Shown here: one piece after another, positions 1 to 9,771 of the stretch
Layout of the letters: each line of letters opens with the position of its first letter
Numbering within the stretch: the first letter of the stretch is position 1
Assembly (NCBI RefSeq): GCF_002929495.1
Contig: NZ_PJJJ01000029.1
Span: 62,001-126,000 of the forward strand
Source: Cryobacterium sp. Y82
GTDB lineage: Bacteria > Actinomycetota > Actinomycetes > Actinomycetales > Microbacteriaceae
Length of the DNA stretch: 64,000 bases
Direction of reading: 5' to 3'
The notes under the pieces: model-generated
Databases searched by the model: none
The model's input: only the letters and a program-made list of their open reading frames with translations
Told to the model about the DNA's origin: nothing
Translations under genes and position numbers: made by a program

Positions 1-1
1 A

Positions 2-1450
2 GACGCGGCTACCGCCGACGTCGACCGAGTCTCCGCCGCGCTGCAGCTCGCAAGCAGCGCCGTCACCGAAGCGGAAGCCGTCGACGCACGGGCCGCAGCC
101 ACCCTCGCCACCGCCCGGTCACGGCCACGCCCCATGCTTGACGCGACCCTGCGCGACGCGCTCTACACCGAACTCGAGGCCGCCCGCGAGACCGAGGTCG
201 AGACTCGGCTGCAGGTGGAAACCGCCCGCGAGCGGGTGCGCGCTGGCGAAGTGCACGTCACGAGCCTCACCCATCAGCTCGAGGCCGACCGCACGGCCGC
301 CACCGCCGCAGCCCGTCGCGCCGTCGTTCGTCGTCGCCAAGTGGATGCCGCTTCCCGGGTCGCCACGGCACTGCCGGCCGTGCTCGCCGCGGCGGATCGC
401 TCCGTCGCCGACGCGAGGCTTCAGCTGGCGAGCGCCGAAACCGAACGGGCCAGCCAGAACACCGAACTACAGCAGCTGCGTCGTGACGAGAACGCCCTGC
501 GCGAGCGGCTCGCCTCGATCACTGAGAACGTACACGGCCTCGAACTCGAGATCTACGAGAAGAAACTGCACCTCTCGGCCCTGCTCGAACGCGCCGCAAG
601 CGAACTAGGGCTGACAGAAGACGTGCTCGTTACCGAATATGGGCCCGATCAGGTCATTCCACCCGACGGCACAGGTATCGTCTCAAGCGCCCTGGACAGT
701 GTTATGGGCGACAAAGGCGACGGTATCCGCTTCGATCGGGCCGAACAGCAGAAACGGTTCGCGGCGGCTGAACGCAAGCTCGGTCAGCTCGGCCGGGTGA
801 ACCCGCTCGCGCTCGAAGAATTCGCGGCACTCGAGCAACGGCACCGGTTTCTCACGGAGCAACTCACCGACCTCACGGAGACGCGCAGCGACCTGCTCAC
901 CATCATCGCCAACATCGACGAAAAGATGCAGACCATCTTCTCGTCTGCATTCGATGACACCCAGGCGGCCTTCGCCGAGGTATTTCCGGTGCTGTTTCCT
1001 GGCGGCAGCGGCAGCATCTGGCTCACCCACCCCGATGACTTGCTCACGACCGGCATCGAGGTGTCGGTGAAGCCGGCCGGTAAAAAGATCGAACGGCTGT
1101 CGTTGCTCTCCGGCGGCGAACGCTCGCTCGCCGCCGTGGCGCTCCTGATCGCCATTTTCAAGGCCCGCCCGAGCCCGTTCTACATCATGGACGAGGTTGA
1201 AGCTGCCCTTGATGATGCCAACCTCGGCCGACTACTGACCATCTTCGAAGACCTGCGCGAAACCAGCCAGCTCATTGTGATCACGCATCAAAAACGCACC
1301 ATGGAAATAGCGGATGCCCTCTACGGTGTCAGCATGCGGCAAGACGGGGTGTCTGCGGTTATCGGCCAGCGCCTGGGGGACCGCTTGCGTGATCAAGCCG
1401 GTGAGCAGTCGGCAGGCCGGGTCGAAGTCAGGGTCCAGCAGACGGGCTGA
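2..1450 (+). CDS. smc: Chromosome segregation protein SMC, C-terminal part
   Basis: The gene enters from the left edge, open from base 2, so only about 482 C-terminal residues are present. They comprise the second coiled-coil arm, rich in Ala, Arg and Glu, followed by the C-terminal ABC half-domain. Visible landmarks are the ABC signature LSGGERSL near base 1110 and the Walker B run YIMDEVEAALDD near 1180-1215, followed by an ITHQKRTME switch region. SMC forms ring-shaped dimers that compact and segregate the chromosome with ScpA and ScpB. In most actinobacteria ftsY follows directly. Here ftsY lies 16 kb downstream, beyond two - strand operons. Family assignment is certain; the N-terminus lies outside the window. 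Confidence 0.95.
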   Translation, partial: DAATADVDRVSAALQLASSAVTEAEAVDARAAATLATARSRPRPMLDATLRDALYTELEAARETEVETRLQVETARERVRAGEVHVTSLTHQLEADRTAATAAARRAVVRRRQVDAASRVATALPAVLAAADRSVADARLQLASAETERASQNTELQQLRRDENALRERLASITENVHGLELEIYEKKLHLSALLERAASELGLTEDVLVTEYGPDQVIPPDGTGIVSSALDSVMGDKGDGIRFDRAEQQKRFAAAERKLGQLGRVNPLALEEFAALEQRHRFLTEQLTDLTETRSDLLTIIANIDEKMQTIFSSAFDDTQAAFAEVFPVLFPGGSGSIWLTHPDDLLTTGIEVSVKPAGKKIERLSLLSGGERSLAAVALLIAIFKARPSPFYIMDEVEAALDDANLGRLLTIFEDLRETSQLIVITHQKRTMEIADALYGVSMRQDGVSAVIGQRLGDRLRDQAGEQSAGRVEVRVQQTG

Positions 1451-1555
1451 CATTTTGATCGGCGTCATGTTCAAGAATGCTGTAAGCCGGCAGAAAACAA
1501 GAGCGCCGTGACCCACTGTGCCACGGTACTCCGCAGTCGTCGAACGCCGCGGCGG

Positions 1556-2485
1556 CTATTTGGTGGCGCCCTCGGTGAGGCCGCCACGCCAGAATCGCTG
1601 CATGATCACCATGGCGATCATGAGCGGGATGATCGACAACAGCGACCCCGTTACCGTGAGAGCGAACAACCCGGCATCGCGATCCTGGCCCGCCTGCCAT
1701 GTGGTCATGCCGAGTGTGAGCGGGTACAGCCGCTCATCCGCGAGCATCACGAGCGGCAGGAGATAGTTGTTCCAGACGCCAACCACCTGAAACAGGAACA
1801 CCGTGACGAGGGCCGGTGTCATCAGGCGCAGGCCGATGGTGAAGAAGATCTTGATCTCCCCGGCACCGTCGAGCCGTGCCGCTTCTAGCAGCGAATCCGG
1901 AACAGCCGTTTCGGCATAGATACGCGACAAGTAGAACCCGAACGGCGACACCAGCGTCGGCACCAGCACCGACCAGTAGGTATTGCCGAGTCCGGCCCAG
2001 CTAAACAGTAAGTAGAGGGGGATCGCCGTCGCAGTCGCTGGGATCAGCACCCCCGCGAGAACGGTTCCGAAGACCAGTTCTTTGCCCTTGAATTTGTACT
2101 TTGCCACGGCGTATCCGCCCATGGCCGCAAATAGTGTCGCGCCTACCGCACCAACGCCGGAGTACAGCAGGCTGTTGCCGAGCCAGCGCACGAAAATACC
2201 GTTGTTGTAGGCAAGGGTGTCTGCGATGTTGGTCCACAGCTGCGGGTTGGCGAAGAGAAAGCCGTTGCTGCCGAACAGGTCGGGGGTGGACTTGGTCGAC
2301 GCGATGATCACCCAGTAGATCGGAAGTAGAAAATATACCGCCGCGACCAGCAGAATCGCGGTGATCAGGATTTTTTTGGCTCGCGCAGCGGGGGTCGGCT
2401 GGCGCTTGCTCGAATCCCGCGGCGGGGCAGCGGCTGTCGGCGCTACCGTGACGAGTGTCGTCTGCTGTTCATCGGTAGTCGTCAT
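1556..2485 (-). CDS. Sugar ABC transporter permease, MalG/LacG type
   Basis: A 309-residue inner-membrane permease, last gene of the beta-glucoside operon. The N-terminus has a cytoplasmic Pro/Thr/Arg-rich stretch of about 35 residues, then six hydrophobic segments. A MalG-type EAA loop is seen as EAARLDGAGEIKIFF around residue 200. It should form a heterodimer with the adjacent permease and import an oligosaccharide or glycoside. The ATG overlaps the upstream permease stop (ATGA), which indicates translational coupling. No ATPase is encoded in the cassette, so a shared MsiK-type ATPase elsewhere is likely, as is usual for actinobacterial CUT1 transporters (inference). Confidence 0.93.
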   Translation of the reverse strand: MTTTDEQQTTLVTVAPTAAAPPRDSSKRQPTPAARAKKILITAILLVAAVYFLLPIYWVIIASTKSTPDLFGSNGFLFANPQLWTNIADTLAYNNGIFVRWLGNSLLYSGVGAVGATLFAAMGGYAVAKYKFKGKELVFGTVLAGVLIPATATAIPLYLLFSWAGLGNTYWSVLVPTLVSPFGFYLSRIYAETAVPDSLLEAARLDGAGEIKIFFTIGLRLMTPALVTVFLFQVVGVWNNYLLPLVMLADERLYPLTLGMTTWQAGQDRDAGLFALTVTGSLLSIIPLMIAMVIMQRFWRGGLTEGATK

Positions 2486-3429
2486 CGATCCGACTCCTTT
2501 CCGTTGGTCAGGCGCAGGAACGTGAACGACAGCACGGCCGCGGTGAGCGCGATCAAGACCGCCTGGGCTGCCGCCACGTTGAAGTCGTTATTGGTGAACG
2601 CCGACGTGTACGACGCCATGTTGGGCGTGTACTGCGTGTCGATGGAACTGGACACCTTGCGCAGCACCTGCGGTTCAGCGAAGAGTTGCAGAGTTCCAAT
2701 GATGGAGAACACGACGGTGAGCGTGATCGCGGGGCGAATCAGGGGGAGCTGAATGTTGAAGAAGGTGCGGAATGCCCCCGCTCCGTCGATTCGGGAGGCC
2801 TCGTAGATCTCGGTCGGGATTGCCTTCAGTTGGGCGATGATGATGAGCATGTTATATCCGGTGTATGACCAGGTCACGATGTTGGCGATTGACCAGAGCA
2901 CGGTCGTCTCGCCCAGGAAGTCGGGTGCGAATCCGAGCGCGGTGAGCAGATCCACAATGGGGGAGAGGCCGGGCACGTAGAGGAAACTCCACAGAATCGA
3001 CGCGATCACGCCGGGTACGCCGTAGGGCAGAAAGAACATGGTGCGAAACAAGCCCGGCCAGCGTACCGAGGCCGATTCGAGGATCACGGCCAGCACCACG
3101 GCCAGCGCAATCATCAGGGGCACCTGCACGACACCAAAGAGCAGCATCCGCCAAATCGACGCGATGAAAGCGCTATTGCCAAGGGCCTGCACGTAGTTGT
3201 CCAGGCCGGCAAATTGCACCGTTCGGCCGTTCTCGCCAAACAAACCGAGGCGCTGAACCCGCGTGAAGCTTTGCACGATGGCGTAGACGATGGGGCCGAT
3301 GAAGGTGATCAGGAAGATCACCAGGAATGGTGTCAGGAGCAGCCACGGTGCGCGTTTCTCCGCCTTGTTGTGTGTTATCCGGCGTGGGCTTAGTTCCTGG
3401 ACGGGCGGGGTGTCGGACTTGATGGTCAT
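2482..3429 (-). CDS. Sugar ABC transporter permease, MalF/LacF type
   Basis: A 315-residue integral membrane permease of the CUT1 family. The start chosen is the ATG at 3429, which overlaps the stop of the binding-protein gene as ATGA; the frame stays open further upstream but only antisense to sense of that gene. Visible features are a first membrane segment after LLLTPFLVI, further hydrophobic segments, and the EAA loop EASRIDGAGAFRTFF about two thirds along. It pairs with the downstream MalG-type permease to form the translocation pore for the sugar delivered by the lipoprotein at 3426-4760. Confidence 0.93.
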   Translation of the reverse strand: MTIKSDTPPVQELSPRRITHNKAEKRAPWLLLTPFLVIFLITFIGPIVYAIVQSFTRVQRLGLFGENGRTVQFAGLDNYVQALGNSAFIASIWRMLLFGVVQVPLMIALAVVLAVILESASVRWPGLFRTMFFLPYGVPGVIASILWSFLYVPGLSPIVDLLTALGFAPDFLGETTVLWSIANIVTWSYTGYNMLIIIAQLKAIPTEIYEASRIDGAGAFRTFFNIQLPLIRPAITLTVVFSIIGTLQLFAEPQVLRKVSSSIDTQYTPNMASYTSAFTNNDFNVAAAQAVLIALTAAVLSFTFLRLTNGKESDR

Positions 3430-4760
3430 GTCGCACTCCGCACGTTGAGACCCTTGTTTCTCAGGTCGGCGACCGTGCGCAGTTGCACTTCGCGCAGTGC
3501 AGCGACGAAACCGTCGCCGGTTTTCGGGGCAGCGGCGAGGGTATCCGCGAAATGGTTGCGGCTCGTGAGCACGGTGGGCCACCAAGTCCAATCGTTGGGT
3601 ACCAGGGCGCTCGACGCGGCATACTCGGCTACGACGTGCTCGTTCGAGAAGTAGGCGGACCGTTCGGTGAGCTGGGTGTCGTAGTGTCCCTGTGCGCTCG
3701 ACCAGCCGATTCCGCAGAACTTGGTCATGGCGTCGATTGCCTCCGGATCGGTGGCGAGCCAGGTGGCGAAGGCGAGGGACTCGACGGGGTGCTGTGAACC
3801 ACGCAGTACGACCGACGATGACCCGCCCTGCGTCGCGGTGCGTGCCGACGCGCTATTCAAGGCTGGCCACTGCGGCATGGGCGCGACGGCCCAGGCATCC
3901 GCTTTGTCTGGATCGTTGCCCTGGATGATCGGGCCGGCCCAAGAGGCCGCCGTCCAGCCGAGCACGGTTCCGTCTTGCAGCCCGGAAAACCAGCTCGTCG
4001 CCCACGGCGGCCGCCGGGTGTCCAGCAGACCCTCGCCGACGAGGCCTCCCCAGAAGCGCGCGACCTCAGTGGATGCCTCGCTGGCGATGTCGACGACCCA
4101 GGTGTCGTCCTCGACGGATACCCACTTGCCGCCCGCCTGCGACATGAGCGACAGCAGGATTTCGGGGTCGTTAAGTGGGAATGCTTCGATGTACGACTTG
4201 GGGTCGGCGGCTCGCACCGCCCGGGCGGTTTCGGCGTATTCGGCCCAGGTTGTGGGCACTGTGAGGCCGAGTTCTTCGTACCGGTCGCGGCGATAGTAGC
4301 TGACCAGGGGGCCGCCATCTACGGGCACACCGTAGATGCCGCCGGCAAATTGCACGGCATCCGCTTGCCAAGGAACGAGCTTATCGACGATGGCCGTGCC
4401 GCCATGCGGCGACAGATCGACGAGCCCGTCTTCGATGAGGAATGCCGGAATCTGGTAGTTCTCGAGCTGCGCGAGATCGGGTGCCGCCCCCGCGTTAAGC
4501 GCGGAGAATACCTTCTGGTAGCCGCCGGATGTGCCGCCGGGGATAGTGGTTGCGGTGACCTGCACACCGGGATTGTGGGCATTCCAGATGTCGACGACGT
4601 TCGAGAACCCGCCCCACCAGGACCAGTAGTCCAGGTGCACGACCCCGCCGGGCAGCGTGGCAGCCGGGCTCGTGCAGGCAGCCATCGTTCCGCCGACCGC
4701 GATCATGCCGGAGGCGGCTGCCGCGAAGCGCAGTAGCGTGCGCCGGTCGATCGGCGGCAT
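3426..4760 (-). CDS. Sugar-binding lipoprotein of the ABC transporter
   Basis: A 444-residue extracellular solute-binding protein of family 1. The start is the ATG at 4760, overlapping the stop of the GH3 gene as ATGA. The N-terminus has an Arg pair followed by a hydrophobic stretch ending in TMAAC, a lipobox, so the mature protein should be a lipid-anchored surface protein. The mature start (LDYWSWWGG) and an internal NAGAAPDLAQLE stretch are typical of oligosaccharide-binding proteins. The partner enzyme is a beta-glucosidase, so a beta-linked oligosaccharide or aryl-glucoside is the most likely ligand (inference from operon). The exact sugar cannot be read from the sequence. Confidence 0.92.
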   Translation of the reverse strand: MPPIDRRTLLRFAAAASGMIAVGGTMAACTSPAATLPGGVVHLDYWSWWGGFSNVVDIWNAHNPGVQVTATTIPGGTSGGYQKVFSALNAGAAPDLAQLENYQIPAFLIEDGLVDLSPHGGTAIVDKLVPWQADAVQFAGGIYGVPVDGGPLVSYYRRDRYEELGLTVPTTWAEYAETARAVRAADPKSYIEAFPLNDPEILLSLMSQAGGKWVSVEDDTWVVDIASEASTEVARFWGGLVGEGLLDTRRPPWATSWFSGLQDGTVLGWTAASWAGPIIQGNDPDKADAWAVAPMPQWPALNSASARTATQGGSSSVVLRGSQHPVESLAFATWLATDPEAIDAMTKFCGIGWSSAQGHYDTQLTERSAYFSNEHVVAEYAASSALVPNDWTWWPTVLTSRNHFADTLAAAPKTGDGFVAALREVQLRTVADLRNKGLNVRSAT

Positions 4761-7228
4761 CACGGGGCAATCTCGACAGCCACGGAAACCGGAAGGTCGC
4801 GGCTGTGCGTGCCGGCGTGCAGTCGGTATCGGCCGGAAGGCGTCATCCACTCGTGGCGCGAAACGTCCCAAACCTGAAATGCGCGATCGCGAATCGGCAC
4901 GGCAATCTTCACCGTCTCGCCGGGTTCAGCGTGCGCGGTCGCAAACCCGGCCAGGCTGCGTACCGGGCGAACGAGAGCGCCTAGCGGTGGCTCCAGATAG
5001 ACCTGGGCCACGGCCGTTCCGGCCCGCGCGCCACTGTTGCGCACCGTGACCATAACGGTGCGGTCAACGGATGTCCCAGCGTCGTCGGACACCTGCACAT
5101 CGGTCACCTGCCAGTCGGTCCAGCCGAGCCCGAAGCCGAAGGGGCGGGCAGGTTCCCGCTTGAGGGTATCCCAGGCGCGGTGGCCAACGATCACGCCCTC
5201 GGAGTAGTACAGGTGACCATCCGTCGGCTTGCTGGCCCGCTCGGGGATATCGATCTCGCGCGCCGGGAGCGTCCATGGCAACCGGCCAGCCGGTTCGACG
5301 AGCCCGGTCAGTACGTCGGCCAGGGCATGGCCACATTCCTGGCCGGGAAAGAAGGTCCAGAGCACGGTAGCGACGTCGTCAACCCAGGGCAGCAAGACGG
5401 GCGCTCCCGCATTGACGACGACGATGGTCGGGGTGCCGGTCGCAGCGACGGCGCGCACAAGATCGTCCTGGCCGCCGGTCAGGGCGAGACTGACGCGGTC
5501 GAAGCCCTCGCTTTCGACCTCGTCGTTGGTTCCCACGACGACGATCGCGACGTCCGAGCGTTGCGCATTGGCCACGGCCTGCTGCAGCCGTTCGGCGTCG
5601 CTCGGTCCGGGAGCTCCGTGTCGGATCACGACGACCGACCAACGCCCGAAATCATCGAGGTTGGGTATTTCAAGGTCGATGCACACGGCGACGGCGCGCG
5701 GGATCGTCACGTCAAGGTTCGTCGTGGCTCCGGGCGGGTTGTTGTTTGAGCTGGTCAGCACATCTTCGCCGGTCGCCGTCTCGGTCTCCATGTGCAGGGT
5801 TGCCCCATCGAGGGTGCTGGTGTGACGCCCGAGGGCGAAGACGCCGAGATCGTGGATGCCGGCCTCCGGCAACTGCACGATCCCGCGAATCACGACTCGG
5901 GTCACCGCAGCGCTGGCCGGTGTGATGCGGAGCTGGCCACCGGCGGGTTGCGTGGTCGTGGCGATCAGGCCGTTGTGAGCGTCAAAGTGCTCGAGGGTCC
6001 ATTCCTCCGTGCGCGCGGCGTCGACGACGGGCTGGGTAAGCCGGGAGGAACATCCACTGTCGACGGTCAGGGTGACATCCGAGCCGAACGCGGCCCGCAG
6101 ACCCTGCTCGGGGCTCACGACGTAGGCCGGGTTGACGTGTGCACTGCCGCCGCCCTGGGTGAAGGCTTCGACCGCATTCGGGCCGATCAAGGCGACCCGG
6201 CGCGGTGCGACGAGCGGGAAAATATCGTCCGAGCGGCGTAGTACGACGGTCGACCGGGCCGCGAGGCGCCGCAACACTGCCGGCACGTCGACGGATGGAG
6301 CCGGTCGGGTGACCGCGCCGTCGAGCGCCCCGACACGATGGGCCAGGCGCAGGATGCGCAGCACCTTGTCATCAAGCACCGATTCGGCCACGGTGCCCGT
6401 GCGGATGGCGGAGAGCAGGGCGGCGCCCCACGGCCCGAGCGGGCCCGGCATGGCAAGGTCGAGGCCGCCCAGCGCCGTTTCGACCGTGCGGCGGGCGGCC
6501 ATCCAGTCGCTCATCATCACTCCGTCAAAGCCGAACTCACCCTTGAGTACATCGTTGACGAGGTGACCGTGTTCGCTCATCGGTGCCGCTTCGACGCCGT
6601 CATCTACTCCGTTATAGGCCGACATCATCGCCCAGGCCCCGGCGTCGACCGCGTCATTGAAGGGGGCCAGATAGACCTCCCGCAGGGTGCGCTCGTCAAT
6701 GTGCGCCAGGTAGGTCGTGCGCTCGGTTTCGGTTTCGTTGCCGATAAAGTGTTTCGGTGTAGCCGCAATACCGTGCGACTGGATGGCCCTGACGACGGCC
6801 GCCCCGATGGCGCCGACCAGCAGCGGGTCTTCAGAGAAGTTTTCGAAATGGCGCCCACCAAAGGGCGTGCGTTGCAGGTTGATGACGGGAGCGAGCACGA
6901 CGTCGACGCCCTGACCGTGCGCTTCGGCTGCGAAAGCGTCGCCGATCTCGCTGGCCGCAGCGAGGTCCCACGTCGCTGCGAGGGCGGTGGGGCTCGGAAA
7001 GCTGGCCGACGGTGTCGGGTCGATGTCGGAGACACCGCGCACTCCGGCTGGCCCGTCCGAGAGGGCGACGGCGCGCAGTCCGATCTGCGGTACAGCGGTG
7101 AGGAGCCATGACGTAGCCCCGGTAACCATTGACACCTTGGTCTGCAGATCGAGGCGCAGCAGCCGGTCGCGGAGGTCCTTCTCGACAATCGAAGTTGTTT
7201 CCTGGGGAGAACTCACGGTGCTAGTCAT
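4760..7228 (-). CDS. Glycoside hydrolase family 3 beta-glucosidase
   Basis: About 822 residues with the GH3 layout: an N-terminal (beta/alpha)8 domain with the KHFIGNE motif and the SDW nucleophile motif (Asp about residue 241), a second alpha/beta domain interrupted by a PA14-like beta insertion at roughly 385-510, and a C-terminal Fn3-like domain. It hydrolyses terminal beta-D-glucosyl residues. No signal peptide is seen, so it should act in the cytoplasm on sugars imported by the downstream transporter. I chose the ATG at 7228 because AGGA lies five bases before it. An in-frame ATG at 7258 lacks a ribosome site and lies almost on the predicted transcription start. Confidence 0.93.
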   Translation of the reverse strand: MTSTVSSPQETTSIVEKDLRDRLLRLDLQTKVSMVTGATSWLLTAVPQIGLRAVALSDGPAGVRGVSDIDPTPSASFPSPTALAATWDLAAASEIGDAFAAEAHGQGVDVVLAPVINLQRTPFGGRHFENFSEDPLLVGAIGAAVVRAIQSHGIAATPKHFIGNETETERTTYLAHIDERTLREVYLAPFNDAVDAGAWAMMSAYNGVDDGVEAAPMSEHGHLVNDVLKGEFGFDGVMMSDWMAARRTVETALGGLDLAMPGPLGPWGAALLSAIRTGTVAESVLDDKVLRILRLAHRVGALDGAVTRPAPSVDVPAVLRRLAARSTVVLRRSDDIFPLVAPRRVALIGPNAVEAFTQGGGSAHVNPAYVVSPEQGLRAAFGSDVTLTVDSGCSSRLTQPVVDAARTEEWTLEHFDAHNGLIATTTQPAGGQLRITPASAAVTRVVIRGIVQLPEAGIHDLGVFALGRHTSTLDGATLHMETETATGEDVLTSSNNNPPGATTNLDVTIPRAVAVCIDLEIPNLDDFGRWSVVVIRHGAPGPSDAERLQQAVANAQRSDVAIVVVGTNDEVESEGFDRVSLALTGGQDDLVRAVAATGTPTIVVVNAGAPVLLPWVDDVATVLWTFFPGQECGHALADVLTGLVEPAGRLPWTLPAREIDIPERASKPTDGHLYYSEGVIVGHRAWDTLKREPARPFGFGLGWTDWQVTDVQVSDDAGTSVDRTVMVTVRNSGARAGTAVAQVYLEPPLGALVRPVRSLAGFATAHAEPGETVKIAVPIRDRAFQVWDVSRHEWMTPSGRYRLHAGTHSRDLPVSVAVEIAP

Positions 7229-7263
7229 CATTGTCCTGTCCGTACGCGTCATCGTCATAGCTG

Positions 7264-7302
7264 ACTGACCATATAGTAAGTTACGCGTTGGACGGAGCGC
7301 AA
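7264..7302 (-). promoter_or_regulatory. Promoter and probable TetR operator of the beta-glucosidase operon
   Basis: On the - strand a -35 like TTGCGC (7297-7302) and a -10 TACTAT (7273-7278) are separated by 18 bases. The 18-base imperfect palindrome ACTTACTATATGGTCAGT (7264-7281; 14 of 18 positions symmetric, half-site ACTNACNAT) covers the -10. A TetR gene lies directly upstream, so a repressor bound here would block transcription. Operator assignment is inference. Confidence 0.5.
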
Positions 7303-7330
7303 GTTCGCGCAGAACCGGCTAAGAACCGAG

Positions 7331-7924
7331 TCAGGGCCGAGTAAGCGAGCCGGGCGCCAAGCGCAGAAGCGCCTCGATGCCGTCGGCGGCATCCGTTGCC
7401 ATGCTGATCGACCCGGGGGCGTGCAGCCACTGCACCTGCAGTCCGTCGAGCAGGGCGATGATGCAGGCAGCGGCGATGTCGGGTGTGACCGCGGGCTCGA
7501 CGAGACCCGAGGCGGTCATTGCCACGATTTCGGCGCTCACCTGCTCTCGCAGGGTGGCGTAACGCTGGCGGAAGTAGTCCGATCCAGGGTGCCCGGGGAT
7601 GACACTTTCCGCCGCGAGCACGGTGAAACCCTGCACGATCCCTGGGCGAGACTGGTTGGTCACGACCGTGTCGACGAGGTGCTGCATGAGGGCCAGCCCG
7701 TGAGCCGGTAGGGCAGTATCACGCTGGCTCAGCACCTCGATGAAGAGGTTGTCTTTCGACTGGAAATGGTGCAGCACACCGGCCTGGGTCACGCCGGCAC
7801 GTGCCGCGATCGCGGCGAGCGGCACCTGCAGATAGCCCTGATCACGGAACAATTCCTCGGCTGCGCTGAGGATGTGATCGCGGCGGTTGGTGCGCCGCAC
7901 CGGCGAAGAATTTGAAGGCAACAC
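7331..7924 (-). CDS. TetR-family transcriptional regulator
   Basis: A 197-residue regulator. Residues about 12-58 form the TetR helix-turn-helix: DHILSAAEELFRDQGY, then AAIAARAGVTQAGVLHHF, then SKDNLF. The remainder is a ligand-binding domain with no recognisable ligand signature. It is 70-100 bases upstream of the GH3 operon and points the same way; a palindrome on that operon's -10 is its likely target. The GTG start at 7924 is preceded at exactly six bases by TAAGCT, a -10 box, so the message is probably leaderless. A sugar-responsive repressor role is inferred from position only. Confidence 0.88.
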   Translation of the reverse strand: MLPSNSSPVRRTNRRDHILSAAEELFRDQGYLQVPLAAIAARAGVTQAGVLHHFQSKDNLFIEVLSQRDTALPAHGLALMQHLVDTVVTNQSRPGIVQGFTVLAAESVIPGHPGSDYFRQRYATLREQVSAEIVAMTASGLVEPAVTPDIAAACIIALLDGLQVQWLHAPGSISMATDAADGIEALLRLAPGSLTRP

Positions 7925-7930
7925 TGTGTC

Positions 7931-7936
7931 AGCTTA
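7931..7936 (-). promoter_or_regulatory. -10 box of the TetR gene, leaderless type
   Basis: TAAGCT on the - strand, followed by six bases and then the GTG start codon at 7924. The same TANNNT, six bases, start codon spacing occurs at several other genes in this window. Confidence 0.45.
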
Positions 7937-7966
7937 GCGCTGGGCCGCTTCACCAGAATATGGCCG

Positions 7967-7998
7967 CGCACCGGCGGCGCCCCGCCGCCGCCGGTGCG
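7967..7998 (-). terminator. Hairpin ending the sulfur-assimilation operon
   Basis: A perfect 13-base stem (arms 7967-7979 and 7986-7998) with a six-base loop, lying two bases after the ferredoxin stop codon. It is very GC-rich and has no clear U-tract, as is common in actinobacteria. It separates the ferredoxin gene from the TetR gene. Confidence 0.6.
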
Positions 7999-8000
7999 AG

Positions 8001-8330
8001 TCAGGCTGGCTCGGTGACCTGCGGGGGCAGTGCGGAGATGACGGGGTGGTCCTTGGCGAGCACGCCAATCTTGGCGGCGCCTCCCGGGGAGCCGATGTCA
8101 TCGAAGAATTCAACGTTGGCTTTGTAGTAGTCGGCCCACTGTTCGGGCAGGTCATCTTCGTAGTAGATGGCCTCGACCGGGCAGACCGGTTCGCAGGCCC
8201 CGCAGTCGACGCACTCGTCAGGATGGATATAGAGCGAGCGTTCGCCCTCATAAATGCAGTCCACCGGGCATTCATCGATGCAAGCACGATCTTTCACATC
8301 GACGCACGGCAGAGCGATCACATACGTCAC
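8001..8330 (-). CDS. Seven-iron type ferredoxin
   Basis: A 109-residue FdxA-like ferredoxin. Two cysteine clusters are seen: C-x7-C-x3-CP ([14 protein letters not shown]) and C-x2-C-x2-C-x3-CP ([12 protein letters not shown]), the pattern of a 3Fe-4S plus 4Fe-4S protein. The GTG start overlaps the stop of the FprA gene (GTGA). It should carry electrons from FprA to the siroheme sulfite reductase encoded at the other end of the operon. Corynebacterium glutamicum has an analogous fpr2-cysIXHDN arrangement, in which a reductase and a ferredoxin-like protein accompany the sulfite reductase. Confidence 0.9.
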   Translation of the reverse strand: MTYVIALPCVDVKDRACIDECPVDCIYEGERSLYIHPDECVDCGACEPVCPVEAIYYEDDLPEQWADYYKANVEFFDDIGSPGGAAKIGVLAKDHPVISALPPQVTEPA

Positions 8331-9727
8331 AGGGTCAACAACGCTTCCGTGCGCGAGATCCCAACCTGTTCCGCGCGGGAGATGACCTTCACCCGTTCGC
8401 GACCCGGAGTGACCTCGTCGAGGCTGCCGAGCATCAGTTCGTGGGCATCGAGGGCCTGCCAGCCGGCCCAGGTAGTGAACTCCACCCCGCGTTCGTCCAA
8501 CAGGGCCAGAATTGCATCCACCTTGCCCACGACAGTGCCCCCGGCGACCAGCACCGGCAGGTCGGCCACGAGCCGCGTCACGGTTTCCAGCGCGTCTCCC
8601 TTGGTGTGGCCAATCAGCCCGATCGGGCCGCGCTTGATCCATCCGGTGGCGTACAATCCGGCGATCGGCTCGCCGGCCGCATCGAGCACCCGCCCGCCAT
8701 CGTTTGGAATGACACCGCGCACGGCGTCGAACGGCACCTCCGTGAGGGCGCTGCCGCGGTAGCCGACCGCTCGATAGATGGCCTGCACCGGGTAGTCGAT
8801 AATCTGACCGGTCGATCGCACTCCGCCGTCTCCGGTGTGTTCGGTGCGTTCAAAACGGATGCCTTCCACCCGTCCGTCTCCGTACACCTCGACCGGGGCG
8901 TGCAAAAAGTGTAGGTGCAAACGACGCGAGGCGCCGCTCGGAGCCTTGGTGAGCCATCCGTTCAGTGTGCGGGTCATGATCTTGACCTGGTTATTGCTGG
9001 CGACGAGCTGTTCACTGTACGAATCGGGGGTGAAGTCCTCGGCATAGACCACGAGGTCGACGTCGGGAATGTCGGCGAGTTCGCGCAGTTCGATCGGGGT
9101 GAATTTCACCTGGGAGGGCCCGCGACGACCGAATATGTGTACGTCGGTGACCGGAGAACCGGCGAGGCCGGCATAGACCGAGGCGGGAATGTCGGTGGTG
9201 AGCAGGTCGTCGGCGTGCTTGGCGAGAATGCGGGCCACGTCGAGGGCGACGTTGCCGTTGCCGATCACGGCCACGTCGGTTGCGTCGAGCGGCCATTCCA
9301 GGGGGACGTCGGGGTGCCCGTCATACCAGGACACGAAGTCGGCGGCGCCGAATGAGCCGGGCAGGTCGATGCCGTCAATGACGAGCGGGGCGTCGAGAAT
9401 GGCGCCGGTCGCGAAGATAACCGCGTGGTACTGCTCGCGCAGGTCGGCGAGGGTCAGGTCGGTGCCGTACGTGACGTTGCCGATGAAGCGAATCGTACCT
9501 GCGTCGAGCATCTCCTGCAAGGACTTGACGATGCCCTTGATTCGCGGATGGTCGGGGGCGACGCCGTAGCGAATGAGTCCGTATGGTGCTGGCAGCGAAT
9601 CGAACAGGTCGATGGCTACCTGGTGACCAGCCTCCTGCACGAGCCGGCCCAGAATATTGCCGGCGTAGATGCCGGCCGGGCCGGCGCCGATAATGGCAAC
9701 GCGCAGGGCAGAAGAAACGGGAATCAT
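8327..9727 (-). CDS. fprA: NADPH-ferredoxin reductase, FprA/adrenodoxin-reductase type
   Basis: 466 residues. The N-terminus has the FAD dinucleotide fold [14 protein letters not shown], followed by [14 protein letters not shown], a family signature. A second Rossmann region [15 protein letters not shown] binds NADPH, and the C-terminal part contains [18 protein letters not shown], typical of FprA and adrenodoxin reductase. It transfers electrons from NADPH to the ferredoxin encoded next (stop/start overlap). The ATG at 9727 is preceded by GAAAGG at seven bases. A 44-base gap separates it from the permease gene upstream, so it is probably still co-transcribed with the cys genes. Confidence 0.93.
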   Translation of the reverse strand: MIPVSSALRVAIIGAGPAGIYAGNILGRLVQEAGHQVAIDLFDSLPAPYGLIRYGVAPDHPRIKGIVKSLQEMLDAGTIRFIGNVTYGTDLTLADLREQYHAVIFATGAILDAPLVIDGIDLPGSFGAADFVSWYDGHPDVPLEWPLDATDVAVIGNGNVALDVARILAKHADDLLTTDIPASVYAGLAGSPVTDVHIFGRRGPSQVKFTPIELRELADIPDVDLVVYAEDFTPDSYSEQLVASNNQVKIMTRTLNGWLTKAPSGASRRLHLHFLHAPVEVYGDGRVEGIRFERTEHTGDGGVRSTGQIIDYPVQAIYRAVGYRGSALTEVPFDAVRGVIPNDGGRVLDAAGEPIAGLYATGWIKRGPIGLIGHTKGDALETVTRLVADLPVLVAGGTVVGKVDAILALLDERGVEFTTWAGWQALDAHELMLGSLDEVTPGRERVKVISRAEQVGISRTEALLTL

Positions 9728-9771
9728 GAAAAACCTTTCAACAGCAACGGACAAAAAAATGGATGCGCCGG

